From: Luteolibacter ambystomatis
Lineage (GTDB): Bacteria; Verrucomicrobiota; Verrucomicrobiia; Verrucomicrobiales; Akkermansiaceae
DNA: 64,000 nucleotides
Reading direction: 5' to 3'
NCBI RefSeq assembly: GCF_018137965.1
Contig: NZ_CP073100.1
Location: 3,545,754-3,609,753 of the forward strand
The position numbers and the translations under genes were made by a program. Positions 53,547 through 63,578 of this stretch are shown here, piece after piece (the stretch's first letter is position 1; each line of letters starts with the position of its first letter). The notes beneath the pieces were generated by a model. That model made no database searches. It saw nothing but the letters and a program-made list of their open reading frames with translations, and was not told the DNA's origin.

Positions 53547-54035
53547 TCATTCGGAGGCGTTGGCGCGGCGCAGGGCGATCTGGTAGTCGCCGCGCTGGAG
53601 GATCAGTCCGGTGGAATTCGGATAAACCTTCCAGTTCGCCAGCATCACCGCCTTGCGCGATCCCTCCCCGGTCTGGTTGCCGATCACAAGGGTGCTGGAA
53701 TCGGAATAGAGCTGCCAAACGAGCAGGCGCACGCGGACGTTCGGGTTCTGACGGAGAGATACAGCCAGCGAACCACTATGACGGCCCGCCTGCTCACCAC
53801 CACCGAAGTCCATGAACCATTCCCGGTCCGCCTGCATGGCGAATAATGGATCGGAACTGGATATCACTTTGAAGTAGCCGCTCACGGAAGCGCGCGGCCC
53901 CGAGGCTTTGTCCGGAATATCGGCCCGGAGGGCCGGTGCGGCGGCCATCAAGGCCGTACCCGCCATCCATGCCACAACCTTTCCCGCGAGCGGGGACCGG
54001 CGGCATGCCGTCGTCTCGACTGGTTTAGGGGTCAT
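53547..54035 (-). CDS. Exported hypothetical protein
   Basis: A 162-residue protein with an N-terminal export signal (KVVAWMAGTALMAAAPALRA, cleavage near 38). The mature part is beta-rich (SGYFKVISSSDPLFAMQADREWFMDF) with no family recognised. It is convergent with the SGNH gene. Confidence 0.55.
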   Translation of the reverse strand: MTPKPVETTACRRSPLAGKVVAWMAGTALMAAAPALRADIPDKASGPRASVSGYFKVISSSDPLFAMQADREWFMDFGGGEQAGRHSGSLAVSLRQNPNVRVRLLVWQLYSDSSTLVIGNQTGEGSRKAVMLANWKVYPNSTGLILQRGDYQIALRRANASE

Positions 54036-54044
54036 TCTGCCAAA

Positions 54045-54209
54045 TTAGCTCAATGCGTGCACAATTTCGAGAAGTTCCGACTCGTTCATTTCCAACCACT
54101 TTTCCGGACACTTCAGAGGACCGGAGCGCCGGGGCGATTGCAGGACCGGCTGATCGCCGTGCAAATCGCTCTCCCAGTGGCAATTGACGGGTTCCGGGGC
54201 CGATGCCAT
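54045..54209 (-). CDS. Possible small protein
   Basis: 54 residues from the ATG at 54209, ending PEKWLEMNESELLEIVHALS, which looks protein-like (amphipathic helix). It is just upstream of the exported hypothetical gene and its start is 23 bases from the start of the divergent L,D-transpeptidase gene. No family is recognised; it may be spurious. Confidence 0.35.
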   Translation of the reverse strand: MASAPEPVNCHWESDLHGDQPVLQSPRRSGPLKCPEKWLEMNESELLEIVHALS

Positions 54210-54232
54210 GGCTGCCGGATCATTCCGCTGCC

Positions 54233-54772
54233 ATGAAAAGCCCATCGAAGACCCAACTCCGCCGCTGGCTGTCCTTGCTTCTTTCGCCTCTCCTGTTTGC
54301 GAGTTGTGCCCGCATTCCCGAGCTGGGCGCGATGATGGATCGTGGCGGCACCAAGGGCCGGAAAATCGTGGTCGATCTGAGCGAACAGCGCGCCTGGCTC
54401 TACCATCGCGGCGAAATGGTCGCCACCTCGCCGGTTTCCACCGGTCGCGAAGGCAAAGCCACTCCGGCAGGGCAATTCCACGTGATCCAAAAGGACCGCG
54501 ACCACCGCTCGTCGCTCTATGGCGACTACGTTCGGGACGGCAGGGTCGTGGTGAAAAACATCGACGTGCGCAAGGCTCCCCGCCCTGCCGGCTGCCGCTT
54601 CGTGGGAGTGCCCATGCCGTACTTCCTGCGGTTCAGCGATGCCTGCGGACTGCACGCCGGACACCTCCCGGGCTACCCTGCCTCCAGCGGCTGCGTGCGG
54701 CTGCCGCAACGCCAGGCCAAGCGGTTTTACGATGCCGTGCAGGTGGGCACGCCGGTGATGGTGAAGCGCTGA
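54233..54772 (+). CDS. L,D-transpeptidase (YkuD) lipoprotein
   Basis: A 179-residue protein from the ATG at 54233 with a lipobox (LFASC, Cys25). The YkuD domain runs from IVVDLSEQRAWLY to the end. The active-site signature is HAGHLPGYPASSGCVRLP, with H144 and nucleophile C154. It forms 3-3 cross-links in peptidoglycan or attaches lipoproteins to it, in the periplasm. The domain is complete and short, without LysM. Confidence 0.88.
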   Translation: MKSPSKTQLRRWLSLLLSPLLFASCARIPELGAMMDRGGTKGRKIVVDLSEQRAWLYHRGEMVATSPVSTGREGKATPAGQFHVIQKDRDHRSSLYGDYVRDGRVVVKNIDVRKAPRPAGCRFVGVPMPYFLRFSDACGLHAGHLPGYPASSGCVRLPQRQAKRFYDAVQVGTPVMVKR

Positions 54773-54886
54773 AACGCGCGATTCCCGTCTCGCCATGATC
54801 ACGAAAACGGGCTATGGGATAAGCTGTCACGCTGGCGTCAGCCGCAGCCGAACGTTTTTCACGGGAACCCGCCGTGGCCCGAAATC

Positions 54887-56968
54887 ATGAATCCCTGTTT
54901 CCGACTTTTTCTTCCCCTGCTGGGAGCCGCAGCCACAACGACCGCAGCTCCCGTCCGCTACGTGGAAGGAGAGGTGCTCGTCACCTTCAAGCCCTGGCGT
55001 GACGCCTGGAGCGCGGACCAGACCTTGCAACGCCACTCGCTGAAGTTCCACAAACGCTTCGGCCTGCTCTCCCAACTTCGCTTGAGGCAAACGGGCGTGG
55101 TGCGCAGCGATCGCAAGAGCACCGCCATGCTGATCTCGGAGTTGAAGGCGGATCCCACCGTGGAAACGGTGGAGCCGAACTATCTGCGCTACACCAGCGC
55201 CCTCCCGAACGATCCGGCCTTTTCCAATCTCTGGGGCTTGCGCAACACCGCCCAAACCGTGCTCGGCACCGTCGGCACGGCGGGAGCGGACATGAAGTAT
55301 GTGGAAGCCCGCCCGTTGTTCCGTCCCCCGGCATCCCGCCCCATTGCGGCCGTCATGGACACCGGCATGGATCGGCTCCATCCGGATCTCCAGCCGAACT
55401 TGTGGGTGAATCCGGGAGAAATTCCCGGCAATGCCTCCGACGACGATGGCGACGGCCGGATCGACGACCTGCACGGCTTCGACTTCACGTCGAACACCTC
55501 GAATACGGCTGACATCCAGTATGACGGAGCTTCGCACGGCACCCACGTGGCGGGCACGATCGCTGCAGTGGGAAACAACCAGCTCGGTGTCATCGGCGCC
55601 AACGAACAGGCCCGCCTGATGATCCTGAAAGTCTCCGCGGATGGCCACTCCATCAGCACGGCCGCGGAAATCGCAGCCCTGCAATATGCCGTCCTGATGA
55701 AAAACCGCGGCGAAAACCTCGTCGTGATCAACGCGTCCTTCGGGGGAGGCTCGTTTTCCACCACCGAGCGCGATGCGATCCAAGCCGCGGGGAATGCCGG
55801 TATCGTTTTCTGCTGCTCCGCCGGGAACGAAACCGCGAACAACGATTCAATCGCCACCTATCCGGCGAACTACCGCCTCTCGAACATGATCGTGGTCGCA
55901 GCCACGGATCAGAACGACACGCTGGCAACCTTCTCCAACTACGGTGCGACAAAGGTCGATCTGGCGGCTCCGGGCGTGAACATCTACTCGACCCAGCCCT
56001 GCTCGATCAACTCCACTCTCCAGGTCGGAGCCACCTCCTATGTCGCCACCGGTGTGAACCAATCCGGAACGACGGCGGGCATCACTGGCAATCTCATCGA
56101 CTGCGGCATCGGAAACGTCGGTGAGTTCCCGCCTGCCGTGAACAACAACATTGCCCTCATCCAACGCGGCACGTTGCTGTTTTCCGAAAAGGTGACGAAC
56201 GCCATGGTGGCAGGTGCGAAAGCCGTGGTGATCTACAACAACCAGAGCGGATCGAACGGCTTCAACCTCGTCAGCGACAACGTCAACTGGATTCCCGCCT
56301 GCGGCATCTCCCAGGCGGACGGACTCGCCATCAAAGCCTCGCTTCCGAAGACCGCCACCATCACCGGCACCCGCCAGGACAACTACCTCTACCTGAATGG
56401 GACTTCGATGGCGTCACCACAGGTAAGTGCGGCGGTAAGCCTGGCGGCCATGTGCTTCCCGGAAGATACGGTCGCGCAGCGCATCCAGCGCATCCTCTCC
56501 AATGTGGATGTGAAGCCTTCGCTCGCGGGCAAGGTCATCACCAGCGGCCGGCTGAACCTCCAGCGGATTGTGGACAGCGACCTGAACAGCCTGCCCGACT
56601 GGTGGGAAAAGCTCTACTACAACCAGTACACCGGCATCGCACCGAATGTGGATTCCGATGGCGACGGAATGACGAATCTCAATGAGTTTCTGGGAGGCAC
56701 GGTTCCGACCAATTCCCAGAGCGCCCTCAAAGGCCTCGCCACCACCCGCAACCCTGCCAATGGCAACGTGACGATCACTTGGGCAGCGGTGCCCGGAAAA
56801 ACCTACCAGGTTTACTACAGCACGAATCTTCAGACCGGCACCTGGCTGGCCACGCTGCCAACCTCGCAGGTCACCGCCGGTGTCGGACAGACCCAGTTGA
56901 GCTACACGGATACCACCACGGGCGCGGCCACCCGGCGGTTCTACCGGGTGCAACTGGTGGTGCAGTAG
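54887..56968 (+). CDS. Subtilisin-like serine protease with PA domain insert
   Basis: A 693-residue secreted S8 peptidase. It has a signal peptide (to about residue 20), a propeptide (VRYVEGEVLVTFKP, fervidolysin-like) and a catalytic domain with D158 (AVMDTGMD), H217 (GASHGTHVAGT), the oxyanion Asn in SAGNETAN and S507 (NGTSMASP). A protease-associated domain is inserted between about 395 and 490 (VGEFPPAVNNNIALIQRG, AGAKAVVIYNN). The C-terminus carries a calcium-binding DSDGDGMTNLNEF segment followed by a beta domain (TRNPANGNVTITWAAVPGKTYQVYYS). This C-terminal pair is very common in secreted verrucomicrobial proteins. Confidence 0.9.
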   Translation: MNPCFRLFLPLLGAAATTTAAPVRYVEGEVLVTFKPWRDAWSADQTLQRHSLKFHKRFGLLSQLRLRQTGVVRSDRKSTAMLISELKADPTVETVEPNYLRYTSALPNDPAFSNLWGLRNTAQTVLGTVGTAGADMKYVEARPLFRPPASRPIAAVMDTGMDRLHPDLQPNLWVNPGEIPGNASDDDGDGRIDDLHGFDFTSNTSNTADIQYDGASHGTHVAGTIAAVGNNQLGVIGANEQARLMILKVSADGHSISTAAEIAALQYAVLMKNRGENLVVINASFGGGSFSTTERDAIQAAGNAGIVFCCSAGNETANNDSIATYPANYRLSNMIVVAATDQNDTLATFSNYGATKVDLAAPGVNIYSTQPCSINSTLQVGATSYVATGVNQSGTTAGITGNLIDCGIGNVGEFPPAVNNNIALIQRGTLLFSEKVTNAMVAGAKAVVIYNNQSGSNGFNLVSDNVNWIPACGISQADGLAIKASLPKTATITGTRQDNYLYLNGTSMASPQVSAAVSLAAMCFPEDTVAQRIQRILSNVDVKPSLAGKVITSGRLNLQRIVDSDLNSLPDWWEKLYYNQYTGIAPNVDSDGDGMTNLNEFLGGTVPTNSQSALKGLATTRNPANGNVTITWAAVPGKTYQVYYSTNLQTGTWLATLPTSQVTAGVGQTQLSYTDTTTGAATRRFYRVQLVVQ

Positions 56969-57048
56969 GTATCCTGACGCGGGCGAACCTTTGCCCGATG
57001 GACAACTTTCCCTTCGCCCCGGCGGAGCGGGATGGCTAGACTGTAGTC

Positions 57049-57756
57049 ATGCCCTCGACCCGCATCTTCCTGGTACGCCACGGCGCGACGATCCTGACCG
57101 CCGAAGACCGCTTCGCCGGAGCCACGAACGTCCCCCTTTCCGATGAAGGACGCGAGCAAGCACGGAGGCTCGGCGTGCGGCTGGCAGGTGAGAAGATCAC
57201 CGCGGTGTACGCCTCTCCGCTGGACCGCACCGTCGAAACCGCGAAGCTCATCTCGGCCCCCCACCACTTGGAAATCCACACCGTGGAGGGGCTGAAGGAG
57301 ATCTCCCACGGCCGCTGGGAAGGACTCACCCGCGGTGAGGTGGATGCGCAGTTTCCGCAGGAATCCGCCGCCTGGGAGGAAGATCCCTTCACGTTCGCTC
57401 CTGTAGGCGGCGAAAGCGGGCTGCAAGTCACCGCACGCGCCCTGCCAGCTCTCATCGAAATCGTCCGCAAGCATCAGGGCGGCACGATCCTCGTGGTCTC
57501 GCATAAGGCGACAATCCGCCTGCTGCTGAGTTCGCTGCTGGGTTTCGACCCGCGCCGCTATCGCGACAATCTCGATCAGAATCCGGCGGCGCTGAACATC
57601 GTGGACTTCAAGGATGCGGTTCACGCGCGATTGACACTCTTCAACGACACCTCCCACTACGATCACGCCGGTCTGGCCATCCCCGCCGTTCCAAACGCCC
57701 GCCTTTCGAAATGGTGGGATGACGACATCCACGTCTCCGAGTCCGACCCAGGCTGA
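57049..57756 (+). CDS. Histidine phosphatase family protein
   Basis: A 235-residue cytoplasmic protein. FLVRHGAT puts the phospho-accepting His at residue 11; the partner His is in VVSHKATIRLLL, and SPLDRTVETA and GRWEGLT complete the active site. Members include phosphoglycerate mutases and broad phosphatases such as CobC-type enzymes; the substrate is not clear. The stop is directly followed by the ATG of the glycosyltransferase gene, so the two are translationally coupled. Confidence 0.88.
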   Translation: MPSTRIFLVRHGATILTAEDRFAGATNVPLSDEGREQARRLGVRLAGEKITAVYASPLDRTVETAKLISAPHHLEIHTVEGLKEISHGRWEGLTRGEVDAQFPQESAAWEEDPFTFAPVGGESGLQVTARALPALIEIVRKHQGGTILVVSHKATIRLLLSSLLGFDPRRYRDNLDQNPAALNIVDFKDAVHARLTLFNDTSHYDHAGLAIPAVPNARLSKWWDDDIHVSESDPG

Positions 57757-58794
57757 ATGCTCAATCTGCATTGGCGGGCCAAGGGATCATGGAGCGTCGT
57801 CGGACGCTCCTTCGCATGTGCTTTGGCGAAACACATGCCCGTCGCCTTCATCGATCCGCCGGAGGGTCATCCGCCATCCGCAACGCCGGTCTCGGCCGAT
57901 GCGGTGACCTTGAACCTCGGCGATTGGCAGATCTCCCCCACCTTGCCTGGCAGACGGGTGGTCAGCTATGTGCCGTGGGAAACCTCGCGGATTCCCTGGC
58001 CGGTCCGCCGGAAGTTGCAGCGTCTCGACCACATCCTCGTCCTGAGCGAGTGGCAACGCGGACTATTCGTAAGGAATGGAATTGCCGCGGAGAAACTCTC
58101 CGTCGTGCCGCTGGGCTTTGATCCGGAGGTGTTCCGTCCGGGACCGCGCCAACGTCCCGCCGATGCTCCGTTTCGTTTCCTGTTCATTGGCAAGTGGGAA
58201 GCCCGCAAGGCACTGCCGGAATTGCTGGAGGCATTCTGCGCGGAGTTCGGCCCGGAGGAACGCGTGGAGCTGGTGCTGCACGCGCACAACCCGTTCATCG
58301 ACGGTTTCGATCAGGAAGCGCGGTTGCGCAAGGAGTTGAAGAAACTGAAAGCGGAGAACCGGAACATCCTCTGCCGCGGTGATCTGCCATTGCCGGAACT
58401 GGTGCGGGCCTATCGGGATGCGGATGCCTTCGTTCTTCCCACCCGCGCCGAAGGCTGGGGGCTGCCGCTGCTGGAGGCGATGGCGTGCGGGCTGCCATGC
58501 ATCACCACGAACTATAGCGCGCTCACCACCTTCGCCCATGCGGGCAATGCACTGCTGGTGGATGTGGCGGACTTTATCCGCGTGCGTGATCCGTTTTTCT
58601 TCAATGGCTGGCTCAACTGGGGCACGTGGGCGAAGCCGGACGTCAGCCATCTGCGCCGGTTGATGCGTCAGGTGGTGGAGCAACCGGAAAAAGCCGCCGC
58701 ACTCGGACGAAGCGCCGCCCATGAAGTGGTGGACAAGTGGACATGGGACCACGCCGCCACAGTCGCCATGGAAAGACTGGCAACGCTGCGGTGA
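57757..58794 (+). CDS. GT4-family glycosyltransferase
   Basis: A 345-residue GT-B fold protein. The C-terminal nucleotide-sugar half has FLFIGKWEARKALPELLEAF and LPTRAEGWGLPLLEAMACGLP, the E(x)7E motif of GT4 retaining enzymes. The N-terminal half is short (about 130 residues) with SYVPWETSRIP and VLSEWQR. The acceptor is unknown; surface glycan or glycolipid synthesis is likely. There is zero spacing to the phosphatase gene upstream, which suggests a shared pathway. Confidence 0.88.
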   Translation: MLNLHWRAKGSWSVVGRSFACALAKHMPVAFIDPPEGHPPSATPVSADAVTLNLGDWQISPTLPGRRVVSYVPWETSRIPWPVRRKLQRLDHILVLSEWQRGLFVRNGIAAEKLSVVPLGFDPEVFRPGPRQRPADAPFRFLFIGKWEARKALPELLEAFCAEFGPEERVELVLHAHNPFIDGFDQEARLRKELKKLKAENRNILCRGDLPLPELVRAYRDADAFVLPTRAEGWGLPLLEAMACGLPCITTNYSALTTFAHAGNALLVDVADFIRVRDPFFFNGWLNWGTWAKPDVSHLRRLMRQVVEQPEKAAALGRSAAHEVVDKWTWDHAATVAMERLATLR

Positions 58795-58918
58795 AATGAT
58801 CCTTCACCGGGAGGAGTCGTTTCATGGGATGATCTTATCCAACTGCTTTCCACCCGGAAACAACCGTTCACTCAGGAATGCTCTTGGCAAAGGGGGATGC
58901 GGTGACAACGTACCGTCC

Positions 58919-59914
58919 ATGGCTCTCAGTGCCGCGAAGAAGCACCTGTTCTATTTCGAACTCTCCAAGCTGCTGGCCGCGGGTTTCGACATCCGCAAAG
59001 CCGCCGCTTCCATGCTGGCAAGCGGAGTGCCGGACGCGGAACGGGCCTTGTTGGACCGCATGGAAAAAGGCCTCGCCGAAGGCCGGACCATCACGGACGC
59101 GCTGACCGATGGAACCACAGCCATCAGCGAGCTCGAACGCGGCATCATCGCCGCGGGCGAGCGCTCGGGGCGCATGGCTCCGGCGTTCCGGCATCTGGCC
59201 GACTATTTCGGCATGGTTTCCTCGGCCACACGGACGATCACACGCAGCATGATCTATCCTCTGATCGTGCTGCACATGGGCATCCTCGTCGGCACGGCCG
59301 CCGGACCACTCCAGCGCGGCGAGGCATTCTCCAAAATCCTGCCATCCCTGATCCTCACCCTGCTGGTGTTCTACGCCGGAACGTTCGTGCTCTATCTAGC
59401 GGGAAAAACCCTCCTGAAAGCAGCGGAGACCAACCCCTCCCTCGACGGCCTGGTGAACCGCCTGCCGTGGGTGGGCAAGGCCCGCCGCAATCTGGCGATG
59501 GCGCGCTTCACCAAGGTCTATCACACCTGCCTGCTGGCCGGACTGGGCATGCAGGAGACCGCGTCCACTGCGGCGGCAGCCTCCCACAGCGGCCTGATCC
59601 GCGAGGCGGGTCTGAAGGTCGCGGAGGCTGCCACACAAGGTGGGCCACTGGGACCGGAGTTCATCGCCAGCAGCTCGTTTCCGAATGCTTTCTCCCGCTC
59701 CTACGCCACCGCCGAGGAATCCGGTACGCTCGACCAGGACCTGGACCGGTGGGCGGGCCTTTTCCAAAGCGATGCGGAACAGGCGGTCACGGCACTGGGG
59801 GTGGCGGTTCCGAAGGTGCTCTACGCCTGCATCGTCATCTTCGTAGGATGGAAGATCGTGAGCTTCTACGGAGGTTACCTCCACGAACTCGACAATATCG
59901 GGAATGATGACTGA
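58919..59914 (+). CDS. Type II secretion system F-domain (GspF/PilC) protein
   Basis: A 331-residue inner-membrane protein from the ATG at 58919; the frame is open back to 58721 but those residues are not family-like. Two GspF repeats are visible: FELSKLLAAGFDIRKAAASM...GIIAAGERSGRM and FTKVYHTCLLAGLGMQETAS...ATAEESGTLDQDL. Three transmembrane helices lie near residues 110-130, 140-165 and 300-320. It is a platform protein for pseudopilus assembly. There is no gspE, gspD or prepilin peptidase nearby, so the rest of the system is elsewhere, as often in this phylum. Confidence 0.85.
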   Translation: MALSAAKKHLFYFELSKLLAAGFDIRKAAASMLASGVPDAERALLDRMEKGLAEGRTITDALTDGTTAISELERGIIAAGERSGRMAPAFRHLADYFGMVSSATRTITRSMIYPLIVLHMGILVGTAAGPLQRGEAFSKILPSLILTLLVFYAGTFVLYLAGKTLLKAAETNPSLDGLVNRLPWVGKARRNLAMARFTKVYHTCLLAGLGMQETASTAAAASHSGLIREAGLKVAEAATQGGPLGPEFIASSSFPNAFSRSYATAEESGTLDQDLDRWAGLFQSDAEQAVTALGVAVPKVLYACIVIFVGWKIVSFYGGYLHELDNIGNDD

Positions 59915-59956
59915 AATTGTTTGCAACAACTGAACCCGCATCATCGTATTCCAATC

Positions 59957-60607
59957 ATGCGCTTCCGATTCATGCTCGCATTGCTGCTGCCCTTTTCCGC
60001 GATGGCGGAAGAGAAAGAGATCAACCTTTTCAATGGCAAGGACCTGTCCGGCTGGACCAAAGCCGATGGCAAGCCGGTGACGACGGGCTGGAAGGTCGAG
60101 GAAGGCCTGCTTCACCGCGCCAGCGCCGGCGGCGATCTGCTCAGCGACAAGGAATACGGTGACTTCGAACTGACCTGGGAATGGAAGATCGCGGAGGCCG
60201 GAAACAGCGGCATCAAGTACCGCGTGCAGACCTATCCCGGCAAGGGCGTGCTCGGCTTCGAGTACCAGATGCTCGATGACGCGAAGCATCCGGACGGGAA
60301 GAACGGAGCGATCCACCAGACCGGAGCGCTGTATGAATTCTATCCGCCGGCTGCGGACAAGAAGCTGAATCCTCCGGGACAGTGGAATACATCGAAGATC
60401 ATCCTCCACGGCTTCCATGTGGAGCACTGGCTGAACGGCTCGAAAGTGGTCGATGGCGACCTGTCCGGGGATACCTACAAGGCGGCGCTGGCGAAGAGCA
60501 AATTCAAGGACATCGCCAACTTCGGAGCCGCCCCCAAAGGCCGCATCCTGCTGCAGGACCACGGCGCGGAAGTCTGGTTCAAGACGATCGTGCTGAAGCC
60601 GCTGTAA
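59957..60607 (+). CDS. DUF1080 family secreted protein (3-keto-disaccharide hydrolase-like)
   Basis: A 216-residue protein from the ATG at 59957 with a signal peptide (MRFRFMLALLLPFSAMA). INLFNGKDLSGW and GDFELTWEWKI...NSGIKYR, then GFEYQMLDD and NGSKVVDGDL, define the DUF1080 concanavalin-like fold. The family is greatly expanded in Planctomycetes and Verrucomicrobia, and some members hydrolyse 3-ketoglycosides. It is a single gene after the GspF gene, with 42 bases between. Confidence 0.9.
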   Translation: MRFRFMLALLLPFSAMAEEKEINLFNGKDLSGWTKADGKPVTTGWKVEEGLLHRASAGGDLLSDKEYGDFELTWEWKIAEAGNSGIKYRVQTYPGKGVLGFEYQMLDDAKHPDGKNGAIHQTGALYEFYPPAADKKLNPPGQWNTSKIILHGFHVEHWLNGSKVVDGDLSGDTYKAALAKSKFKDIANFGAAPKGRILLQDHGAEVWFKTIVLKPL

Positions 60608-60678
60608 GGCGAACCAGCGGAAAAGTCTCCACCTCGATCTTCACGCACCAAAGGTGCGAAATAGAAAGGTCGCTGGTT

Positions 60679-63441
60679 CTACTCGACCGTCTTTTCCTTC
60701 TTGGGAGCGGCTGGGGCCTTCCAGATCAAGCGCACGGCATCGATGCGGGGACGCGCGGCGGAGATGGCTTTGGCCAACTCCGCCTTGCGTAATTCCAGCG
60801 CGGCAATTTCTTCCGGGCGGACGTGATCGTTCACGCTGGCGAGGTCCTTGAGGCGGGAGATTTCAGCCGAGAGTTCCAAGAACATGCTTTCCTGCGCGGC
60901 TTGGATGATCGGGCGGCTTTGCTCGACCGCCATGTCACGGATCTTCGTGAGCATCGCAGGCAGCACCTTGCGTTTCACCGACTCGTTCTTGAGCAGCCCT
61001 TTCGATTCGCTGCGGCGCAGCTTCGCCGCGGCCACGGTGGCATCATCGGTGAGGACATTGCCGAGGTGATCGACCATGATGCGGACCGGTGTCTGCGGCA
61101 GGAAGCGTTCGACGTGCAGCTTCGCGGGCGCGATGGCCTCGACCACCACCCACGCTTCCAGCAGCATCCGCTTGTCGCCACCCGTTTCCCAAAGGGCGAA
61201 GCAGGCATTGCCATCGGCGGTGCCGAGCATGAGATCGAGCGCACCGCGAACCATGGGATGATCCCAGGTCATGAATGCCTCATGCTCATGCCCCAACGCA
61301 CGACGACGGTCGAAAGTGATGGTGATGCCGTCATCCGGCAGCGCCGGGAAGGCATCGGACTTCAGGTTTCCGGGCTTGAGGAAATAACGCCGCGGATCGA
61401 GCTCCTCGATATCCACTCCGCTGTGTTCGAAAAGCCGGATGACGAAGTCCTCGAACTCCTTGTCCGCGTCCCAACCTTGGATACCTTCCACCAACGCAGC
61501 GGATTTCGCCGGCCGGTGCGAGCTGCGCTCCAGCAAGCGATCCTGCCCGCGGGCCAGACGTTCGGAGACCTCCGCGCGGACCTCGGCGGTGCGCGCGAGC
61601 AGTTTCTTCACGGCGGCAGGCTTGCCGCCATCGAGCGCGCGATTGAGTTCGTCCTGCACCTGCCACTGGATCTCCGCCCCACCGGCCACGCTGTGGCGGA
61701 AGGCATCGAGCCCTTCATCCATCCAACGAACGAGCGCCTCCTCCATGCCCGCGATGTACGGCACATGGATGCGGATGATTCCCTTCTGGCCGATACGGTC
61801 GAGGCGCCCGATGCGCTGCTCCAGCACATCGATGTCCTCCGGCACATCGAAAAGCACCAGATGGCGGGCGAATTGGAAATTGCGGCCCTCGCTGCCAATT
61901 TCGGAGCACACCAGGATGCGCGCGCCGTCCGGCTCCGCGAAGTAGGCGGCATTGCGGTCGCGCTGGAGAAGCGTCAGCTCTTCATGGAAGAGCGCGCCCT
62001 TCACGCCGGACTCTTCCTGAATGGCCTCCATCACCGCACTGGCGAGCTCCACCGTATTCGCAATGATGAGCACCTTTTCGTCACCCAGTTCCTTGAGCAG
62101 CTTGCACACCCAGTTGACGGCGGCGACAAAGCCTTCCTTGCCCTTCAGCTTGACGAGATTCGGTTCACGACCGGGAAAACCACCGAGATGGGCGCGGGTA
62201 TTGCGGAACATCACACGCCCCATCCCGAAGCCATCAAGCAGATCGGAGACGAGCTTTTCGCGCGCGCCATCCACGCCGCTGCGGAAGCGGGCGAGCGATT
62301 GTTCCAGACGCTTGCGGCCTGCCACCAGCAAATCGAGTGAGGCACCGATGTCTTCTCCCGCATCGATGCGTTCGACAATGTCCGCGATTTCCTCGTAATG
62401 CGCCGACTCTTTCTCAAAGCGCGCGAGATCCGAATATCGCTCCGGATCGAGAAGCTGGAGACGGGCGAAGTGGCCTTCCGGGCCGAGCTGCTGTGGCGTG
62501 GCGGTGAGCAGCAGGAGTCCTTCGGTCTCCGCTGCGAGCGAGCGCACCATTTCGTAGGCGGCACCGGGTTCCTCCGGCGACCATTCGAGGTGATGGGCTT
62601 CATCGACCACGAGCACGTCCCAACCGGCTTCGCGCGCTTGTCCGGTGCGGCGTTCGTCATTGGCGAGGAAATCGATGGAGGCGAGCACCCACTGGCTGTC
62701 GAGGAATGGATTTCCTTCCGGGTCGCCTTCCTCGATCGCTTCGCAGCGGCTCTCATCGAAGATCTCGAATGAAAGCTGGAAGCGACGATGCAGTTCCACG
62801 AACCACTGGTGAACCAAAGGCTCCGGGACCAGCACCAGCACGCGCGAAGCACGACCAGTAAGCAACAGGCGATGAATGATCAGACACGCCTCGATGGTCT
62901 TGCCGAGACCCACTTCATCCGCGAGCAGCACGCGCGGCACGGGTCGGTTCGCCACCTCATCCGCGATGAAAAGCTGGTGTGGAATGAGATCCATGCGCGC
63001 ACCGGCCAGCCCGCGCACCGGCGAGCGGCGCATGTCGGCACGACGTCGCAAGGCTTCACCGCGCAAATCGAACGCGGCGACATCATCGAGCTTGCCGCCG
63101 AAGAGACGCTCCTCCGGCTTGCTGAAGCTGATCGAGTCGCAAAGCTCCGCTTCCGGCACATCCCCGGCTTCCGTCTCATGAATGCGCAGGCCGTTTTCCT
63201 CGCGCACACGCTCCACGGTCATCTCCGCACCGGTGTGGGTCTTGATGCGATCACCGGGCAGGAAGCGCACGCGGCGCAGCGGCGCCGAATCGAGCGCATA
63301 GCAACGTTGCTCGCCAGCGGCGGGAAAGACGATCTCCACGCGGCCATCGGCACCGCTGAGGATGATTCCGAGACCCAGTTCGGGCTCGCTGTCACTGGCC
63401 CAGCGCTGTCCGCGCACCCATGCGTTCTCTACGGCTACCAT
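60679..63441 (-). CDS. rapA: RapA-like SNF2-family ATPase
   Basis: A 920-residue protein from the ATG at 63441. An N-terminal region (residues 1-120; WVRGQRWASDSEPELGLG) resembles the RapA Tudor-like domains. The helicase core carries DEVGLGKTIEACL (motif I), VVDEAHHLEW (motif II), LLTATPQQLG (motif III) and QRIGRLDRIGQKG (motif VI). The C-terminal 350 residues match the RapA spacer and rim region. RapA recycles RNA polymerase after transcription in E. coli. The order and length (968 in E. coli) fit. It may alternatively be a RapA-like SNF2 protein of related function. Confidence 0.85.
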   Translation of the reverse strand: MVAVENAWVRGQRWASDSEPELGLGIILSGADGRVEIVFPAAGEQRCYALDSAPLRRVRFLPGDRIKTHTGAEMTVERVREENGLRIHETEAGDVPEAELCDSISFSKPEERLFGGKLDDVAAFDLRGEALRRRADMRRSPVRGLAGARMDLIPHQLFIADEVANRPVPRVLLADEVGLGKTIEACLIIHRLLLTGRASRVLVLVPEPLVHQWFVELHRRFQLSFEIFDESRCEAIEEGDPEGNPFLDSQWVLASIDFLANDERRTGQAREAGWDVLVVDEAHHLEWSPEEPGAAYEMVRSLAAETEGLLLLTATPQQLGPEGHFARLQLLDPERYSDLARFEKESAHYEEIADIVERIDAGEDIGASLDLLVAGRKRLEQSLARFRSGVDGAREKLVSDLLDGFGMGRVMFRNTRAHLGGFPGREPNLVKLKGKEGFVAAVNWVCKLLKELGDEKVLIIANTVELASAVMEAIQEESGVKGALFHEELTLLQRDRNAAYFAEPDGARILVCSEIGSEGRNFQFARHLVLFDVPEDIDVLEQRIGRLDRIGQKGIIRIHVPYIAGMEEALVRWMDEGLDAFRHSVAGGAEIQWQVQDELNRALDGGKPAAVKKLLARTAEVRAEVSERLARGQDRLLERSSHRPAKSAALVEGIQGWDADKEFEDFVIRLFEHSGVDIEELDPRRYFLKPGNLKSDAFPALPDDGITITFDRRRALGHEHEAFMTWDHPMVRGALDLMLGTADGNACFALWETGGDKRMLLEAWVVVEAIAPAKLHVERFLPQTPVRIMVDHLGNVLTDDATVAAAKLRRSESKGLLKNESVKRKVLPAMLTKIRDMAVEQSRPIIQAAQESMFLELSAEISRLKDLASVNDHVRPEEIAALELRKAELAKAISAARPRIDAVRLIWKAPAAPKKEKTVE

Positions 63442-63578
63442 GCGAAAATCGGGGGCGCGCAACCTAGTGCCCCCACCGGCCACCGCAAGCGTGGTTTTGT
63501 TGAAATCTCACTTCTCCATTTCCACGTCACTCCACCACAGGTGGAATCACGTAAGGACGCTCTTTCCTCTGGACACGC

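Noticed and set aside
60823..62340. 505-codon plus-strand open frame opposite rapA
   Set aside because: The SNF2 motifs are all on the minus strand; the plus translation has no domain pattern.
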